64,000 bases of DNA from Planctomicrobium piriforme (GTDB taxonomy: Bacteria > Planctomycetota > Planctomycetia > Planctomycetales > Planctomycetaceae): assembly GCF_900113665.1 (NCBI RefSeq), contig NZ_FOQD01000020.1, positions 76,681 to 140,680 on the forward strand. The letters are read 5' to 3'. Below, in pieces: positions 9,317 to 19,700 of this stretch. The notes beneath the pieces are model-generated. The model worked only from the letters and a program-made list of their open reading frames with translations, was not told where the DNA came from and did not search any database. Position 1 is the stretch's first letter, and the number at the start of each line of letters is the position of its first letter. Position numbers and translations under genes: made by a program.

Positions 9317-9553
9317 ATGGAAAGCGAATCCTCCGGAGCCGGTCAAACAAGCGCTACAGGATCGTCGCAAGCCGATGAAATTGATATTGGCCTCCTGCAG
9401 CGCGGCGATTGAATGGTGCCCATTGTGGAGTTCGGCGGGTCGGCGGGGGGCATCGCGGCTTTACAGGAATTCTTTACGGCAATGCCGATGGATTCCGGAC
9501 CGAGGAATTTGGGACGAGATTTGGAGAGTGGCATTCGTTCTACGAGGAAATGA
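9317..9553 (+). pseudogene. N-terminal remnant of a CheB/CheR fusion sensor
   Basis: The reading frame from ATG 9317 gives an acidic leader, an in-frame TGA at 9410, then VEFGGSAGGIAALQEFF and TAMPMDSGP. That is the first strand-loop-helix of a CheB methylesterase domain (family form GGSAGGIEALQEFF). The match stops after about 30 residues. In another frame, about 60 bp later, sequence typical of the region after CheR begins (EEMTTVNDE). The CheB catalytic domain and the whole CheR methyltransferase domain are therefore deleted. An upstream ATG and GGCGAGGA ribosome-like site survive. This explains the odd start of the kinase at 9550. Confidence 0.8.
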
Positions 9554-12500
9554 CGACGGTGAACGACGAATCGAAGAGCAGCGTCGATGAACTTGCGCGC
9601 TCCAACAGCGACCTGCAGAACCTGATGGTCGCCACGGACATTGCAACCGTCTTTGTGGACCGCGAGTTGCGCATCCAGCGGCTTACGACTTCGGCCAAGG
9701 CGCTCTTCAATGTCATCTCGACCGACCTGGGCCGCCCACTCTCTGATTTCAGCTGCCAGCTTGAATACCCAGAGATCGTCGCCGACGCCGAACGCTCGCT
9801 GACGCACCTCCAATCTGAGCAGCGCGAAGTCCGCGCGGGCGAGCGTTGGTACATCGCCCGCACCCTTCCTTACCGCACCGCCGATGACCAGATTGCCGGA
9901 GTCGTTCTCACTTTTCTCGACATCACCCAACAGAAGGCGTCCGAGGAGAAGATTCTCCGGATCGCCGCCGACTCCGAGCGTCAGCGGCGGGTGTACGAGA
10001 CCGTCCTGACAAACACCCCCGATTTTGTGTATGTATTCAGTCTCGATTACCGGGTTCTTTACGCTAATGAAGCCCTCATCAAAATGTGGGGTCGCGGCCA
10101 TGACGGGGCCATTGGAAAGACGTTTCTGGAGATCGGATACGAGCCGTGGCACGCCGAAATGCACGAGCGGGAGATCGATCAGGTGCGCGCCACGCGGCAG
10201 CCCATCCGAGGCGAAGTTCCATTCACCGGGACGCACGGAAAGCGTCAGTACGACTACATTTTTGTACCGGTCATCGGAGCCGACGGCGAGGTCGAAGCGG
10301 TGGCCGGCACGACCCGTGACGTGACCGAAAGGAAGGAGACGGAGAGGCAATTGCGGGAAGGGCAGGAGCAGTTGGACTTCGCCCTTGCCGCCGCCGACTT
10401 GGGCTACTGGTCCCTCAATCTGGCCGATCACACGGCCCGCCGCACTCTCCGGCATGACCAGCTTTTCGGATATGACGCCCTCCTTCCGGAATGGACATAC
10501 GAGATGTTTCTCGACCACGTCGTTCCGGAGGATCGAGCAATGGTGGACGCGGCCTTCCAGAAATCCGTGGCGACCGGCTCGGCCTGGGCCGTTGAATGTC
10601 GCATCCAGCGGGCGGACGGGGCGGTGAGGCACATCTGGAAGAAAGGTCTCGCCTTGCGGAACGCCCAAGGGCAAGTTGAGCGGATGCTGAGCATCGTTGG
10701 TGACATCACCGATCGCCGGCAGGCCGAAGAGCGGCAGGCGTTTCTCGGTCGATTCGCCGATACGCTACGTCGGCTCTCAGATCCAGTAGAAGTTCAGGCC
10801 GTGGCGAGCCGGGTGCTGGGCGAGTACCTGGGTGCGAACCGGGTCGTCTACTTCGAAATCCGCGGCGACGATTATGTCATCGAGCGCGATTATACCGCGG
10901 GCGTCCGGCCGCTCGCCGGTAGATACCCGGTTGCTGCCTTCGGCCAGGATCTGCTGGCCGTTTTACTGGACGGCCGTACGGTGATCGAGGCAGACGCAAC
11001 AACAGAGCCGTACCGGCCGGCCAGTGAGCGCGCGGCATTCGCGAACATCCAGGTTCGGGGCCATGTGGACGTGCCGTTGGTCAAAGGCGGGCGGTTCGTG
11101 GCCGGGATGACCGTCCAGGTCTCCGACCGGCGGGACTGGACCCCGCAGGACGTTGGCTTGATTGAAGAAACCGCCGAGCGGACCTGGGCGGCGGTCGAGC
11201 GGGTGCGAGCCGAGCGAGAAGTTGCCAGGCTCGCCGCCGAGGCCGACCGGGAGCGGCGGCTGTTCGCCGCAGTGCTGTCGAACACTCCAGACTTCATCTA
11301 CACATTCGATTTGGATGGTCGGTTCGTGTATGTCAACACTGCACTGCTCGCGCTGTGGGGAAAAACGTTGGAGCAGGCAGTCGGACGGAACTTCTTCGAA
11401 CTCGACTACCCACCCGCCCTGGCGGATCGCCTCCAGCGGCAAATACAGGAAGTGATCGACACCAAGCAGCCGCTCAGAGATGAGACACCTTACACGAGCG
11501 GAATGGGCGAGCGAATGTATGAGTACATCCTTGCCCCGGTCGTTGGGGCCGGCGGTGTAGTGGAGGCCGTTGCCGGTTCGACCCGAGACATCACGGCCCG
11601 CAAGCAGGCAGAGGCGGAGCGGGAGGGGCTGGTCAAGCAACTTCGGGAACAGGATCGGAAGAAGGATGAATTCCTGGCGACTTTGGCCCATGAACTCCGC
11701 AACCCGCTGGCTCCTATTCGCAATGGTTTGCAGGTCATTCGCCTGGCTGGCGCGACAGGGATGGTCGAGCAGGCCAGGACGATGATGGAGCGACAACTGG
11801 CCCAGATGGTCCGGCTGGTGGATGACCTGCTCGATGTCAGCCGGGTGACGACGGGGAAGCTGACCCTCCGCACAGCGCCCGTTGACCTTCGGGAGGTAAT
11901 CGACGCCGCCTTGGAGACGTCCCGGCAGATGGTCGAGCAAGCAGGCCACAATCTCGCCGTCATTGTGCCAGCGGAGCCGGTCTTCGTCGAGGGGGACGTG
12001 ACGCGACTGGCCCAGGTGATCTCGAACCTGCTGACCAACAGCGCCAAGTACACGCACCAGGGCGGGCAGATCTCGCTGGCACTCAAACGCGAGGATGACA
12101 CGGCGGTGATCTCTGTCAAAGATGATGGCGTCGGCATCCCGCCTGCCTTGCTCGACAAAGTGTTTGAGATGTTCACGCAGGTCGACCGGACGCTTGAGAA
12201 GACGACCGGCGGGCTCGGGATCGGGTTGGCGCTGGTGAAGGGAGTCGTCGAGATGCACGGCGGGACCATCGTCGCCAAAAGCGAGGGGGAAGGCCGCGGG
12301 AGCGAGTTCGTGGTCAGGTTGCCGGTACTTTTATCGGCGGTTCAGAACGTCACTTCAGAAGCAGCAGACGAACCTGTCGTTGCGTCGAGTCACCGCCGCA
12401 TTCTGGTCGCCGATGACAATCTCGACTCCGCCGCATCGCTGGGCAAATTACTCGAATTGCTGGGAAACTACGTGCAGACCGCAAACGACGGCTTGCAGGC

Positions 12501-13161
12501 AGTGGACTTGGCAGAGTCGTTCCGTCCCGATGTGATCTTGCTCGACATCGGGATGCCGAAGCTCAATGGCTACGAAGCGGCCCGTCGCATCCGCGCCCAA
12601 GCATGGGGCCAAGCGACGATGCTGGTCGCCTTGACAGGGTGGGGACAAGAGGAAGACCGGAAGAAAAGTGCGGACGCCGGCTTCGATCACCACTTGGTTA
12701 AGCCCGTCGAACTTGCCGCACTTGAGAAGATATTGGCTGCACCTGCCGCATTGACGCCATCAACAGATCGATCGAATCCAGCGGCGGCTTCATTGCGAGT
12801 GCTGGTTGTGGATGATATGAGGGATGCGACTCACATACTTCGAACGCTATTGAAGGCGGCCGGGCATGTTGTGCGGACAGCGTTCGACGGTCCGAACGGC
12901 TTAGCAGCGGCCCTGGAATTCCGGCCTGAGGTCGCAATTCTCGACATCAGCTTGCCGGGGATGAGCGGCCTTGAGTTAGCGAAGCGAATTCGCGAGCAGG
13001 CGACGCTCCATGACATTGTATTGATCGCCATGACGGGGTACGGGGACGAGGCAGATCGTCAGCGTTCTTTTGACGCCGGTTTCAATCATCATTTGGTCAA
13101 GCCTGCTGACATCTCGGTAGTGCTGAAGATCTTGGCGACCGTCTCGGCGAGGCTGCGCTAA
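9550..13161 (+). CDS. Multi-PAS hybrid sensor histidine kinase with two C-terminal receivers (headless CheB/CheR-PAS kinase)
   Basis: From ATG 9550 the protein is about 1203 residues; the frame is open back to TTG 9409, but those extra 47 residues are out of frame relative to a deleted CheB domain. Domains in order: coiled-coil linker with SSVDELARSNSDLQNLM, PAS at about 20-130, PAS at 150-260, PAS at 275-390, GAF at 400-550, PAS at 570-690, HisKA with FLATLAHELRNPLAPIRNG (phosphoryl His about 714), and HATPase (NLLTNSAKYTHQGG, DDGVGIPP, GGLGIGLALVKG). Two receivers follow (VILLDIGMPKLNG, Asp about 999; VAILDISLPGMSG, Asp about 1132). No membrane segment is seen, so it is probably cytoplasmic. 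PAS and GAF ligands are unknown. It resembles CheB/CheR/PAS/HK giants found widely in proteobacteria and planctomycetes, minus the chemotaxis-enzyme head. Confidence 0.88.
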   Translation: MTTVNDESKSSVDELARSNSDLQNLMVATDIATVFVDRELRIQRLTTSAKALFNVISTDLGRPLSDFSCQLEYPEIVADAERSLTHLQSEQREVRAGERWYIARTLPYRTADDQIAGVVLTFLDITQQKASEEKILRIAADSERQRRVYETVLTNTPDFVYVFSLDYRVLYANEALIKMWGRGHDGAIGKTFLEIGYEPWHAEMHEREIDQVRATRQPIRGEVPFTGTHGKRQYDYIFVPVIGADGEVEAVAGTTRDVTERKETERQLREGQEQLDFALAAADLGYWSLNLADHTARRTLRHDQLFGYDALLPEWTYEMFLDHVVPEDRAMVDAAFQKSVATGSAWAVECRIQRADGAVRHIWKKGLALRNAQGQVERMLSIVGDITDRRQAEERQAFLGRFADTLRRLSDPVEVQAVASRVLGEYLGANRVVYFEIRGDDYVIERDYTAGVRPLAGRYPVAAFGQDLLAVLLDGRTVIEADATTEPYRPASERAAFANIQVRGHVDVPLVKGGRFVAGMTVQVSDRRDWTPQDVGLIEETAERTWAAVERVRAEREVARLAAEADRERRLFAAVLSNTPDFIYTFDLDGRFVYVNTALLALWGKTLEQAVGRNFFELDYPPALADRLQRQIQEVIDTKQPLRDETPYTSGMGERMYEYILAPVVGAGGVVEAVAGSTRDITARKQAEAEREGLVKQLREQDRKKDEFLATLAHELRNPLAPIRNGLQVIRLAGATGMVEQARTMMERQLAQMVRLVDDLLDVSRVTTGKLTLRTAPVDLREVIDAALETSRQMVEQAGHNLAVIVPAEPVFVEGDVTRLAQVISNLLTNSAKYTHQGGQISLALKREDDTAVISVKDDGVGIPPALLDKVFEMFTQVDRTLEKTTGGLGIGLALVKGVVEMHGGTIVAKSEGEGRGSEFVVRLPVLLSAVQNVTSEAADEPVVASSHRRILVADDNLDSAASLGKLLELLGNYVQTANDGLQAVDLAESFRPDVILLDIGMPKLNGYEAARRIRAQAWGQATMLVALTGWGQEEDRKKSADAGFDHHLVKPVELAALEKILAAPAALTPSTDRSNPAAASLRVLVVDDMRDATHILRTLLKAAGHVVRTAFDGPNGLAAALEFRPEVAILDISLPGMSGLELAKRIREQATLHDIVLIAMTGYGDEADRQRSFDAGFNHHLVKPADISVVLKILATVSARLR

Positions 13162-13616
13162 TTCTATCCCTTTGTTTTCACCTTTGATAGACCCGCGTCG
13201 GTGTGTCGGACCGAGGCAGATTGGCGACATGGGCTTTGTGCATTCAGGTGATTCAACGATGTATTCTGGATTCGGAGCATTCCGAGCGCGCGGGTCGGAG
13301 CCATTCACGCACAGGGTGCAGCTTCGGTAATGTGCCCACATTTATTGCGTACTTAATGCCGCATGATTCAGTCCAATTCTGTGACGGGAAGACCGGTTCA
13401 CCTTCGCATAATTGACTGGCGCCTCTGCACTTGCGAGGCGCTCTATACGGCTGTCTCCGCAAATCACTTTGCGGCAGTGTTTCACCTTCGTTCCATGCCG
13501 GAGGTAGTGCAGCGAATTGCTTGTGCGCGCAATAACCCGTAGGATTGCGCCGGACTTCTTGTGAAGCTCGCGGCAAAAGTGTGGGCAGCACCCGACAGCC
13601 GGAAATCAGGGAACCG
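13162..13616. other. Intergenic region with a 7-bp GC-rich hairpin
   Basis: There is no gene I can support. GCGCCTC at 13419-13425 and GAGGCGC at 13435-13441 form a perfect stem with a 9-nt loop but no T-run, so it is not a clear terminator. It lies about 175 bp before the kinase start. Confidence 0.45.
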
Positions 13617-14801
13617 ATGCGTCTTGCTGATTTCATCGACGCGAATGTTGAGCCGATTCTTGTGGAGTGGGAAGCGTTCGCTCGCGGTATCGCCTCTGGT
13701 GAGAAGATGGACTCGCTGGCCTTGCGTGACCATGCCGACGAAATTCTTCTCGCGACGGTTCGAGACATGCGATCTGCTCAAAGTGCAGTGGAGCGATTGG
13801 CCAAATCTCGCGGGCATGGGGGCGGAGATCAGAGCGTCGTCCTGAATGGCGCATCCGAGCAACATGCCGTAGGCCGACTCGGCTCGGGTTTTGACCTGCT
13901 GGAACTTGTTTCAGAATATCGCGCGCTGCGAGCCAGCGTGCTTCGACTTTGGCATGAAAGTCAGCCCCCAGCCCATGACAACGACATCGATGATGTGACC
14001 CGATTCAATGAGTCGATCGATCAATCGCTGGCGAAGGGGGTCAGCAGTTACACAAAGCGGGTGGATCAGTCCCGCGATCTCTTCTTGGCAATCCTCAGCC
14101 ATGACCTCCGCAATCCGCTGAATTCCATCGCCATGTCGGCTTCGTTGCTGCCGTTGTTGGTCCAGCCTGCGACTGAAGCGACTGAAGTGGTTTCTCAAAT
14201 CGCCACGAGCGCAGAAGTGATGGCGAGAATGATCAGTGATCTTCTCGACTACACCCGCACTCGGCTCGGTGCTGGGATGCCCGTGTCTCCCGCTCCAATG
14301 GATCTCGGCGTTCTTTGCCAAGCGTTACACAACGAGTTTCGGACCGGTCACCCCCATCGGCAGATTCGCCTTCAAACGGAAGGCGACCTGCGTGGGAACT
14401 GGGATGCGGATCGTCTCCGCCAGGCAATCTCCAACCTCCTGGGTAATGCCATCCAGCACAGCCCCGAAAGCGCCTCGGTCGAGTTGACTGTGAGCGGAGA
14501 AGCCGACGACGTTGTGCTGGTGGTCCACAACGGTGGTCCGCCGATTCCACCGGGTGAGCTGACGAAGATCTTTGATCCCCTGGAGCGCGGTTCGAGCGCC
14601 GAACATCCCAAGACGAACCGTCCTGGCAGCGTGGGGCTGGGCCTCTATATTGCCCGCGCCATCGCCGAGTCGCACGGCGGAACGATTCAAGTGAACTCTT
14701 CGAAGGAAGTCGGCACAGCGTTTACCGTGCGTCTCCCGAGGGAGTTTGTCGTCCATTCGGGGCAACCGATTTTGGATGAGGCACATCTGGAAACAATGTG
14801 A
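13617..14801 (+). CDS. Sensor histidine kinase with RsbRD-like N-terminal helical domain
   Basis: The protein is about 394 residues and starts MRLADFIDANVEPILVEWEA, which resembles RsbRD-type N-terminal helical bundles; the longer frame from 13545 lacks support. A linker follows, then HisKA with LFLAILSHDLRNPLNSIAMS (His about 162) and a HATPase domain with NLLGNAIQHSPE, PGELTKIFDPLERGSS and GSVGLGLYIARAIAESHGG. No transmembrane segment is seen, so it is likely cytoplasmic. No response regulator is adjacent. The stop codon is followed after one base by the IS5-type insertion at 14806. A copy of its last 85 codons sits at 3664-3918. Confidence 0.9.
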   Translation: MRLADFIDANVEPILVEWEAFARGIASGEKMDSLALRDHADEILLATVRDMRSAQSAVERLAKSRGHGGGDQSVVLNGASEQHAVGRLGSGFDLLELVSEYRALRASVLRLWHESQPPAHDNDIDDVTRFNESIDQSLAKGVSSYTKRVDQSRDLFLAILSHDLRNPLNSIAMSASLLPLLVQPATEATEVVSQIATSAEVMARMISDLLDYTRTRLGAGMPVSPAPMDLGVLCQALHNEFRTGHPHRQIRLQTEGDLRGNWDADRLRQAISNLLGNAIQHSPESASVELTVSGEADDVVLVVHNGGPPIPPGELTKIFDPLERGSSAEHPKTNRPGSVGLGLYIARAIAESHGGTIQVNSSKEVGTAFTVRLPREFVVHSGQPILDEAHLETM

Positions 14802-14805
14802 CTAG

Positions 14806-15572
14806 AGCCTGTTATGAACTTGTGTTTGTGAGGTGCGCTGCGTATTTGAGGAGGAGTGCGACCATTGCGACCCGGCGCCGGGGAGCAGGACAAAACCTTT
14901 CTTGGCATACGGCAGTTTTATGACCCGCAGCTCGACGCGCTGATCGGCCGCGGCGTCGTCCGCTTTCTCGCCGTTGTATCCTTGATCCACATAGGCGACT
15001 TCCGCGGTTGCTCCGGTGACCTCATGAACGGCTGCACAATTCAGAAACTTGAGCCCGTTCCTGTTCGTTGACCGGCGATACCTTCACCGCCAGCAAATGC
15101 CCCAGCATGTCAATCGTAATGTGGACCTTCGAACCCTTCTTGAGTTCTCCGCCGTCGTATCCACGCCGTTTTCCACTCTCCGGAGTCGATTGCAGGACTC
15201 GGCCATCCAGAATCGCGGCGGCGTGCGTTGCCTCTCGTCCCTGGGCCACGCGAGCACTTCACACAGGTCATGAGCCATGTGTTCAAAGACTCCTGCTTCC
15301 AGTCAGCGACGGGCCTGGTGGCACACGATCGGCCAGAGAGGAGGAAACTCGTGCGCCATGAAGCGCCACTGAGCGCCGGTTCTGACCAGCCGCCGCATGT
15401 TGAAGACCGCTCTGAGCGAATGCACCCGTTGCGGGGCATCCTCTCGCACCAAGGCCAAATACGGGGCCAAAAAGGCCCATTCGTCGTCGGTGACATCGCT
15501 CGGATAGACCGTCGGTGGCTTACTCCTGCACGGAACCTACCGCAACATTAACACTTGAGTCCATAACAGGCT
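14806..15572 (-). mobile_element. Defective IS5-family insertion sequence
   Basis: The 767-bp element has near-perfect terminal inverted repeats: AGCCTGTTATGAAC at the left end and the reverse complement of GTCCATAACAGGCT at the right. CTAG flanks it on both sides and is probably the target duplication. The transposase on the minus strand is broken. A first frame from about 15525 reads YPSDVTDDEWAFLAPYLA, then the frame shifts to ILDGRVLQSTPESG and KKGSKVHITIDMLGHLLAV. It shifts again to VDQGYNGEKADD and KKGFVLLPG. The region that should carry the catalytic Glu (family RRWVVERSFAW) is deleted, so the element cannot transpose by itself. Confidence 0.88.
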
Positions 15573-15630
15573 CTAGTCGCTTTGGTGTACACTAGGTGGG
15601 GTTTATCATTCCTCCTTGCGGGCAAAAGCA

Positions 15631-15873
15631 ATGTCGAACAATGCAGAATCGAACGAGGGGATCAGTGAGTCGCTGAAACTGAGCTGGGCGCTCATCGAGC
15701 CGCTGCTTGAACTGCCCACTGACGCTATTGGAGAAGAATTTCGGCAGCTCTATGCTGGCCTTGATCGCAGCGTGCAACGGCGAATCATGAAGCGGATTGG
15801 AGATCAGCTCGAAGACCTACAGGTTCGAAAGGCTCGCCTCGAAAATCTGCTCTCCATCATCTTGGGACAGTAG
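15631..15873 (+). CDS. Small hypothetical helical protein
   Basis: The product is 80 residues starting MSNNAESNEGISESLKLSWA. It looks all-helical, with a likely C-terminal coiled coil (RRIMKRIGDQLEDLQVRKAR). No family is recognised. It lies 58 bp downstream of the IS5-type element. The upstream ribosome site is weak (CGGGCAAAAGCA), and an in-frame TTG at 15616 is an alternative start. Codon use and regular amphipathic helices support it as a real gene. Confidence 0.55.
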   Translation: MSNNAESNEGISESLKLSWALIEPLLELPTDAIGEEFRQLYAGLDRSVQRRIMKRIGDQLEDLQVRKARLENLLSIILGQ

Positions 15874-15979
15874 GAACTCGACGAATAGGTGACGAGAAGC
15901 ACGACAGCCGGTCAATTGGCTCTGGCCGTGAGTTCTCCAGGCTCGCACCAGCGGGACGCGGCAATAGACGCAAACACCT

Positions 15980-16075
15980 CTTCACTATGCGGTGAATTAC
16001 AGCTCCTTCGAAATGCCGCCGACCGGCAAGCTGGCCCAGGAAAAAATCGACGTCATCACAAAATGGGTCTCGATG
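15980..16075 (+). pseudogene. Fragment of a Planctomycete cytochrome c (PSCyt1) domain
   Basis: One frame reads YSSFEMPPTGKLAQEKIDV and then ITKWVSM. This is the end of the PSCyt1 cytochrome c domain that precedes DUF1549/DUF1553 in planctomycete secreted proteins; MPP-x-GKL and the following helix are diagnostic. The haem-binding CxxCH and everything else are absent. It ends where a membrane-microprotein sequence (16062-16193, other frame) begins. Confidence 0.65.
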
Positions 16076-16193
16076 GAAGTGGAGCCCATTTGCCGCTGGG
16101 TTGGCCGTTGGGCTGGCTGGCGGCGTCCCGCCGGGAGCTGTCGGACTCGTCGTCCTCGTACTGATCCTGACGGTCATGATTTCACTGCCGTGA
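16062..16193 (+). pseudogene. Copy of the GLAVG single-pass membrane microprotein, no start codon
   Basis: The frame reads WKWSPFAAGLAVGLAGGVPP then GAVGLVVLVLILTVMISLP and stop. It matches the intact copies at 42010-42165 and 42750-42923 (W-x-W-x-x-F-x-x-GLAVG, then GAVG and a hydrophobic tail). No in-frame ATG, GTG or TTG lies between it and the upstream stop at 15993, and the frame is fused to a cytochrome c fragment. It is probably dead. Confidence 0.6.
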
Positions 16194-16531
16194 TGAAATT
16201 GCGGACTTGCGGGATCCATGTGCTCGCTCGGCATTGCATCTATTGAAAGATCTGATTCTGACCTCTTTCAATGGTCGCACAGGATGTGTTTTCCTCGGCG
16301 CTGCGAGCCACCATAACGAACGTTTGCTTGCGCCTGGCAGTGCCAACCGGGAACGAGTAACCGCACCTGCAACGCATCTGACCACCTCGCTTGCAACCGT
16401 TGTCCTCCCAGCTGTGGTTTTCAGATGCCGGCTGGGTCTGATGGTAGTTTCAACAACACAGGCTACAAGGATTTGGTCTCCATTGTCTCCGATAAGCTCT
16501 CTTCGAACTGAAAAATCCGAGTGGGCAACCG

Positions 16532-16747
16532 ATGGGATGGGGCTTCCGTAAGAGCAAGATGTTTGGGCCATTCAGAGTGACGGTCAGCACGTCTGGCATC
16601 ACGACTTCGGCCTTTGGCATACGGCACACCAACAAGTTTTCTGCTGGCGGTTGTTTCAGCCTGACACTTTTTGATATTCCGCGAACAAGCCGAACTCTCG
16701 CGATTCCGCATATTGCAGGGAAAAACCTCAAAACACTCTGCCTGTGA
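16532..16747 (+). CDS. Short DUF4236-like protein, possibly truncated
   Basis: The 71-residue product begins MGWGFRKSKMFGPFRVTVS, then TSGITTSAFG. This fits the start of DUF4236 proteins (M-G-x-x-F-R-K-S-x-x-x-G-P-x-R-x-x-x-S-x-S-G). After about residue 32 the glycine-rich pattern of the family is lost, so the gene may be truncated or frameshifted. The gene runs convergently into the LOV kinase gene, ending 15 bp from it. Function of DUF4236 is unknown. Confidence 0.5.
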   Translation: MGWGFRKSKMFGPFRVTVSTSGITTSAFGIRHTNKFSAGGCFSLTLFDIPRTSRTLAIPHIAGKNLKTLCL

Positions 16748-16761
16748 CGCGATTCACTCAC

Positions 16762-19700
16762 TCAGCTTGGGGCGTCCAGAACTTCTCGTGCTTTTAAGGC
16801 GAGCGCTAATGGGGTGAACGGCTTGGGAAGGAACGACACCAGTTCATGCAACACGCCATGCCGCACGACGGCGTCATCCGCATAGCCTGAGGTAAACAGC
16901 ACCCGTATTTCAGGACGTTGGCGATGCAGTTGCTCGGCCAGCTTCCCTCCCCCCAGTTCCGGCATCACGACATCGGTTACGAGCAGGTCGATGCGTCCAG
17001 GATATTTGGCTGCGACAGCGATCGCTTCCTGCCCATTCGAGGCGGTCAGAACCTGAAAACCATGAGAGGTCAGGATGTGCTGGGAGAGGGCGCGGACTCC
17101 AGGTTCGTCTTCGACGAGCAGCACAGTTTCAACGCCGCGAATCTCGACCGCCGGGATGATCGGATAGTCGTGTTCATCAACGGCATGTTGCGAACTGGGA
17201 AAATAAATCCGAACGGTCGCGCCGTGACCAACGGAGCTCTCAATTTCAACGTGTCCGTGAGCCTGCCGCACAATTCCGTGCACCACGGAAAGCCCCAGCC
17301 CGGTCCCCTTGCCGGGCGGCTTGGTGGTGAAGAACGGTTCGAAGACCCGCTGCAGCGTCTCCGTCGACATCCCCATGCCGGTATCCGTCACTGAGAGCAG
17401 GACATGTTTGCCGAGCTGGCTTTCCGGGTGGTCCCTCACAAACGCCTCATCGAGTTGCAGATTCGAGGTTTCGATGGTCAGTAGGCCGCCGACGAGCATG
17501 GCATCCCGGGCATTCACGGCCAGGTTCATCAGCACCTGTTGCAGCAGACCAGGATCAACCCAGACCGGCCACAGGTCGGATGCGAGATGGACCTTCAGTT
17601 CAATATCTTCTCCGAGAACTCCCCGGAGCATGCGGACCCCTTCGCGCACGATCCTGTTAACGTCGACGACGCGGGGAGCCACCATCTGTTTCCGGCCGAG
17701 GGCGAGCAGTTGATCGGTCAGGTGGGCGGAATGTTCTCCGGCCCGACGAATCTGCATCACCATCTCTCGATGGGGATCATCCGGAAAGAGCCGCTGCAGC
17801 AACAAGTCGCTGTAGCCGTTGATGACCGTCAGGAAATTATTGAAGTCGTGGGCGACACCCCCGGCCAGTTGCCCGATCGCTTCCATCTTCTGGGCCTCAC
17901 GGAGCTGATCGGCCATCCGTCGCCGTTCCGTCACATCGGTTTGAACCCCGACAAAATGCGTCAACTGGCCTTCGGCATCGCGCAACGGGGTGATGGTGAG
18001 TTCATTCCAGAAGCTCTTGCCGTCCTTTTTATAGTTCACCATTTCAACGTGGCAGGCTTCACCGGCGCGAACTGCTTTGCGGAGCCGATTGACAGACTTC
18101 GGATCGGTGTCGGCACCTTGTAGGAAGCGGCAGTTGCGGCCGAAGGCTTCGTCCGCGCTGTAGCCTGTCAGGCGAGTGAATCCGGGACTGGCATAAATGA
18201 TCGGGTTGTCGTCGAGGGTCGGGTCTGTGATCAGAATCCCTTGCGTCGTCGCTCCGATCGCTCGGTCCCGGAGAAGTAAGGCTTTCTGGGCTCGATTGCG
18301 TCCGGTGACGTCGATGGCCATCGCCCCGACGGCGGCCTCCTCGCCGTCATGGGGAATGGGAAACTTGTAAACGAGGAACTCGCCCTGAGAGCCATCTGCT
18401 CGAATCCCCGGCTCAATAACTTCGACGATCCGTTTCGAGGCAGCAACTTCGAGGGTCGATTGCAGATGGATCTGGGCAATCTCTTTCGGAAACAGCCCGA
18501 AGATCGATTGTCCCACCGGATCGCTGACAGGGAGCTGCAGCGACTGACGATAAGTGGCATTCGCATACAGCACGCGGCCTGAGACATCCGCCACCCAGGC
18601 GAGAGCAGGACTGTTGTCCATGAAAGTTCGAAAACGTTCTTCGCTATTCCGCAGCGATTGCTCGACCTCTTTTTGTTCTGTGATGTCGGTATGCACGCCG
18701 ATCCATTCCAGAATCGCGCCGTCGTTGTCGAGGACCGGGACGCCGCGGACGGCCGTGTTGCGATAGACGCCGTCTCGTCGACGCAGGCGATGTTCGACCC
18801 TGTAGATTCCTCCTTGAGCAATCGCCGCCGACCAGACTTTCGCCGTGTGTTCGCGGTCTTCGGGATGGACGGCTTCAAGCCATCCCCAGCCGTTGATCTC
18901 CGCCGCGCTCTGTCCCGTGAATACCCCCCAGCCGGGCAATCCAAGCAATCCATCCGTTACCTCGCCCGATGCCGGCGCGGTCCAGACGATTTCGCTGATG
19001 GCCTCGATGAGGGTGCGATACCGAACTTCGCCCTGCTGCAAAGCCGACTGCTGTCGATGATGCTCGGTGAAGTCGCGCCCGACAATGGCCGCCCCGACGA
19101 CCACGTGGTCTTCGTTCAGGACGGGAGAGACCAGCAGTGAGATGGTGAACTGGGTGCCGTCCTTCCGCAGCGGCGTCGTTTCAAAGGATTCGACCTTCTG
19201 GCCTGTTCGAATCCTTTCGAGCGCTTGGCGCAAGAGTGCCGTCACATGCTCCGGAGTGACTTGGTAAAGATTGGTGCCCACCATTTCGGCGGCGGACCAT
19301 CCGGAAATCTGCTCCGCGGCCGGATTCCAACTGGTAATCGTCCCATCCAGTTCGAGGCCGACAATGCCATCGCTGGAGGAATGGACGATCGAGGCCAGAC
19401 GACGGACTTGCTGCAGGGCCGCCCTGTGCGCCCGGCGCTGCCGCGTATCGCGAACTTCGCGCTCCACGACTGCCGACAGCCGTTTCAGGTTCCCCTTGAA
19501 GAGATAATCGTTGGCCCCGGACTGCATGAGCGCGATGGTCTGGACCTCTCCCACCGCCGCGGACACGACAACAAAGGACAGGTCAGGATCTGCTGTCCGC
19601 ACGATCTGCAGAGCGGCACTGGCGTCGAAGCCCGGTATGGAATAGTCAGAAAGGACGATGTCCCAAGTCCGGCTCGCCAGCGCGGAACGGAGTTCCACCG

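Noticed and set aside
9343..10674. 443-residue open frame antisense to the multi-PAS kinase.
   Set aside because: Shadow frame; composition reflects the kinase codons on the other strand.
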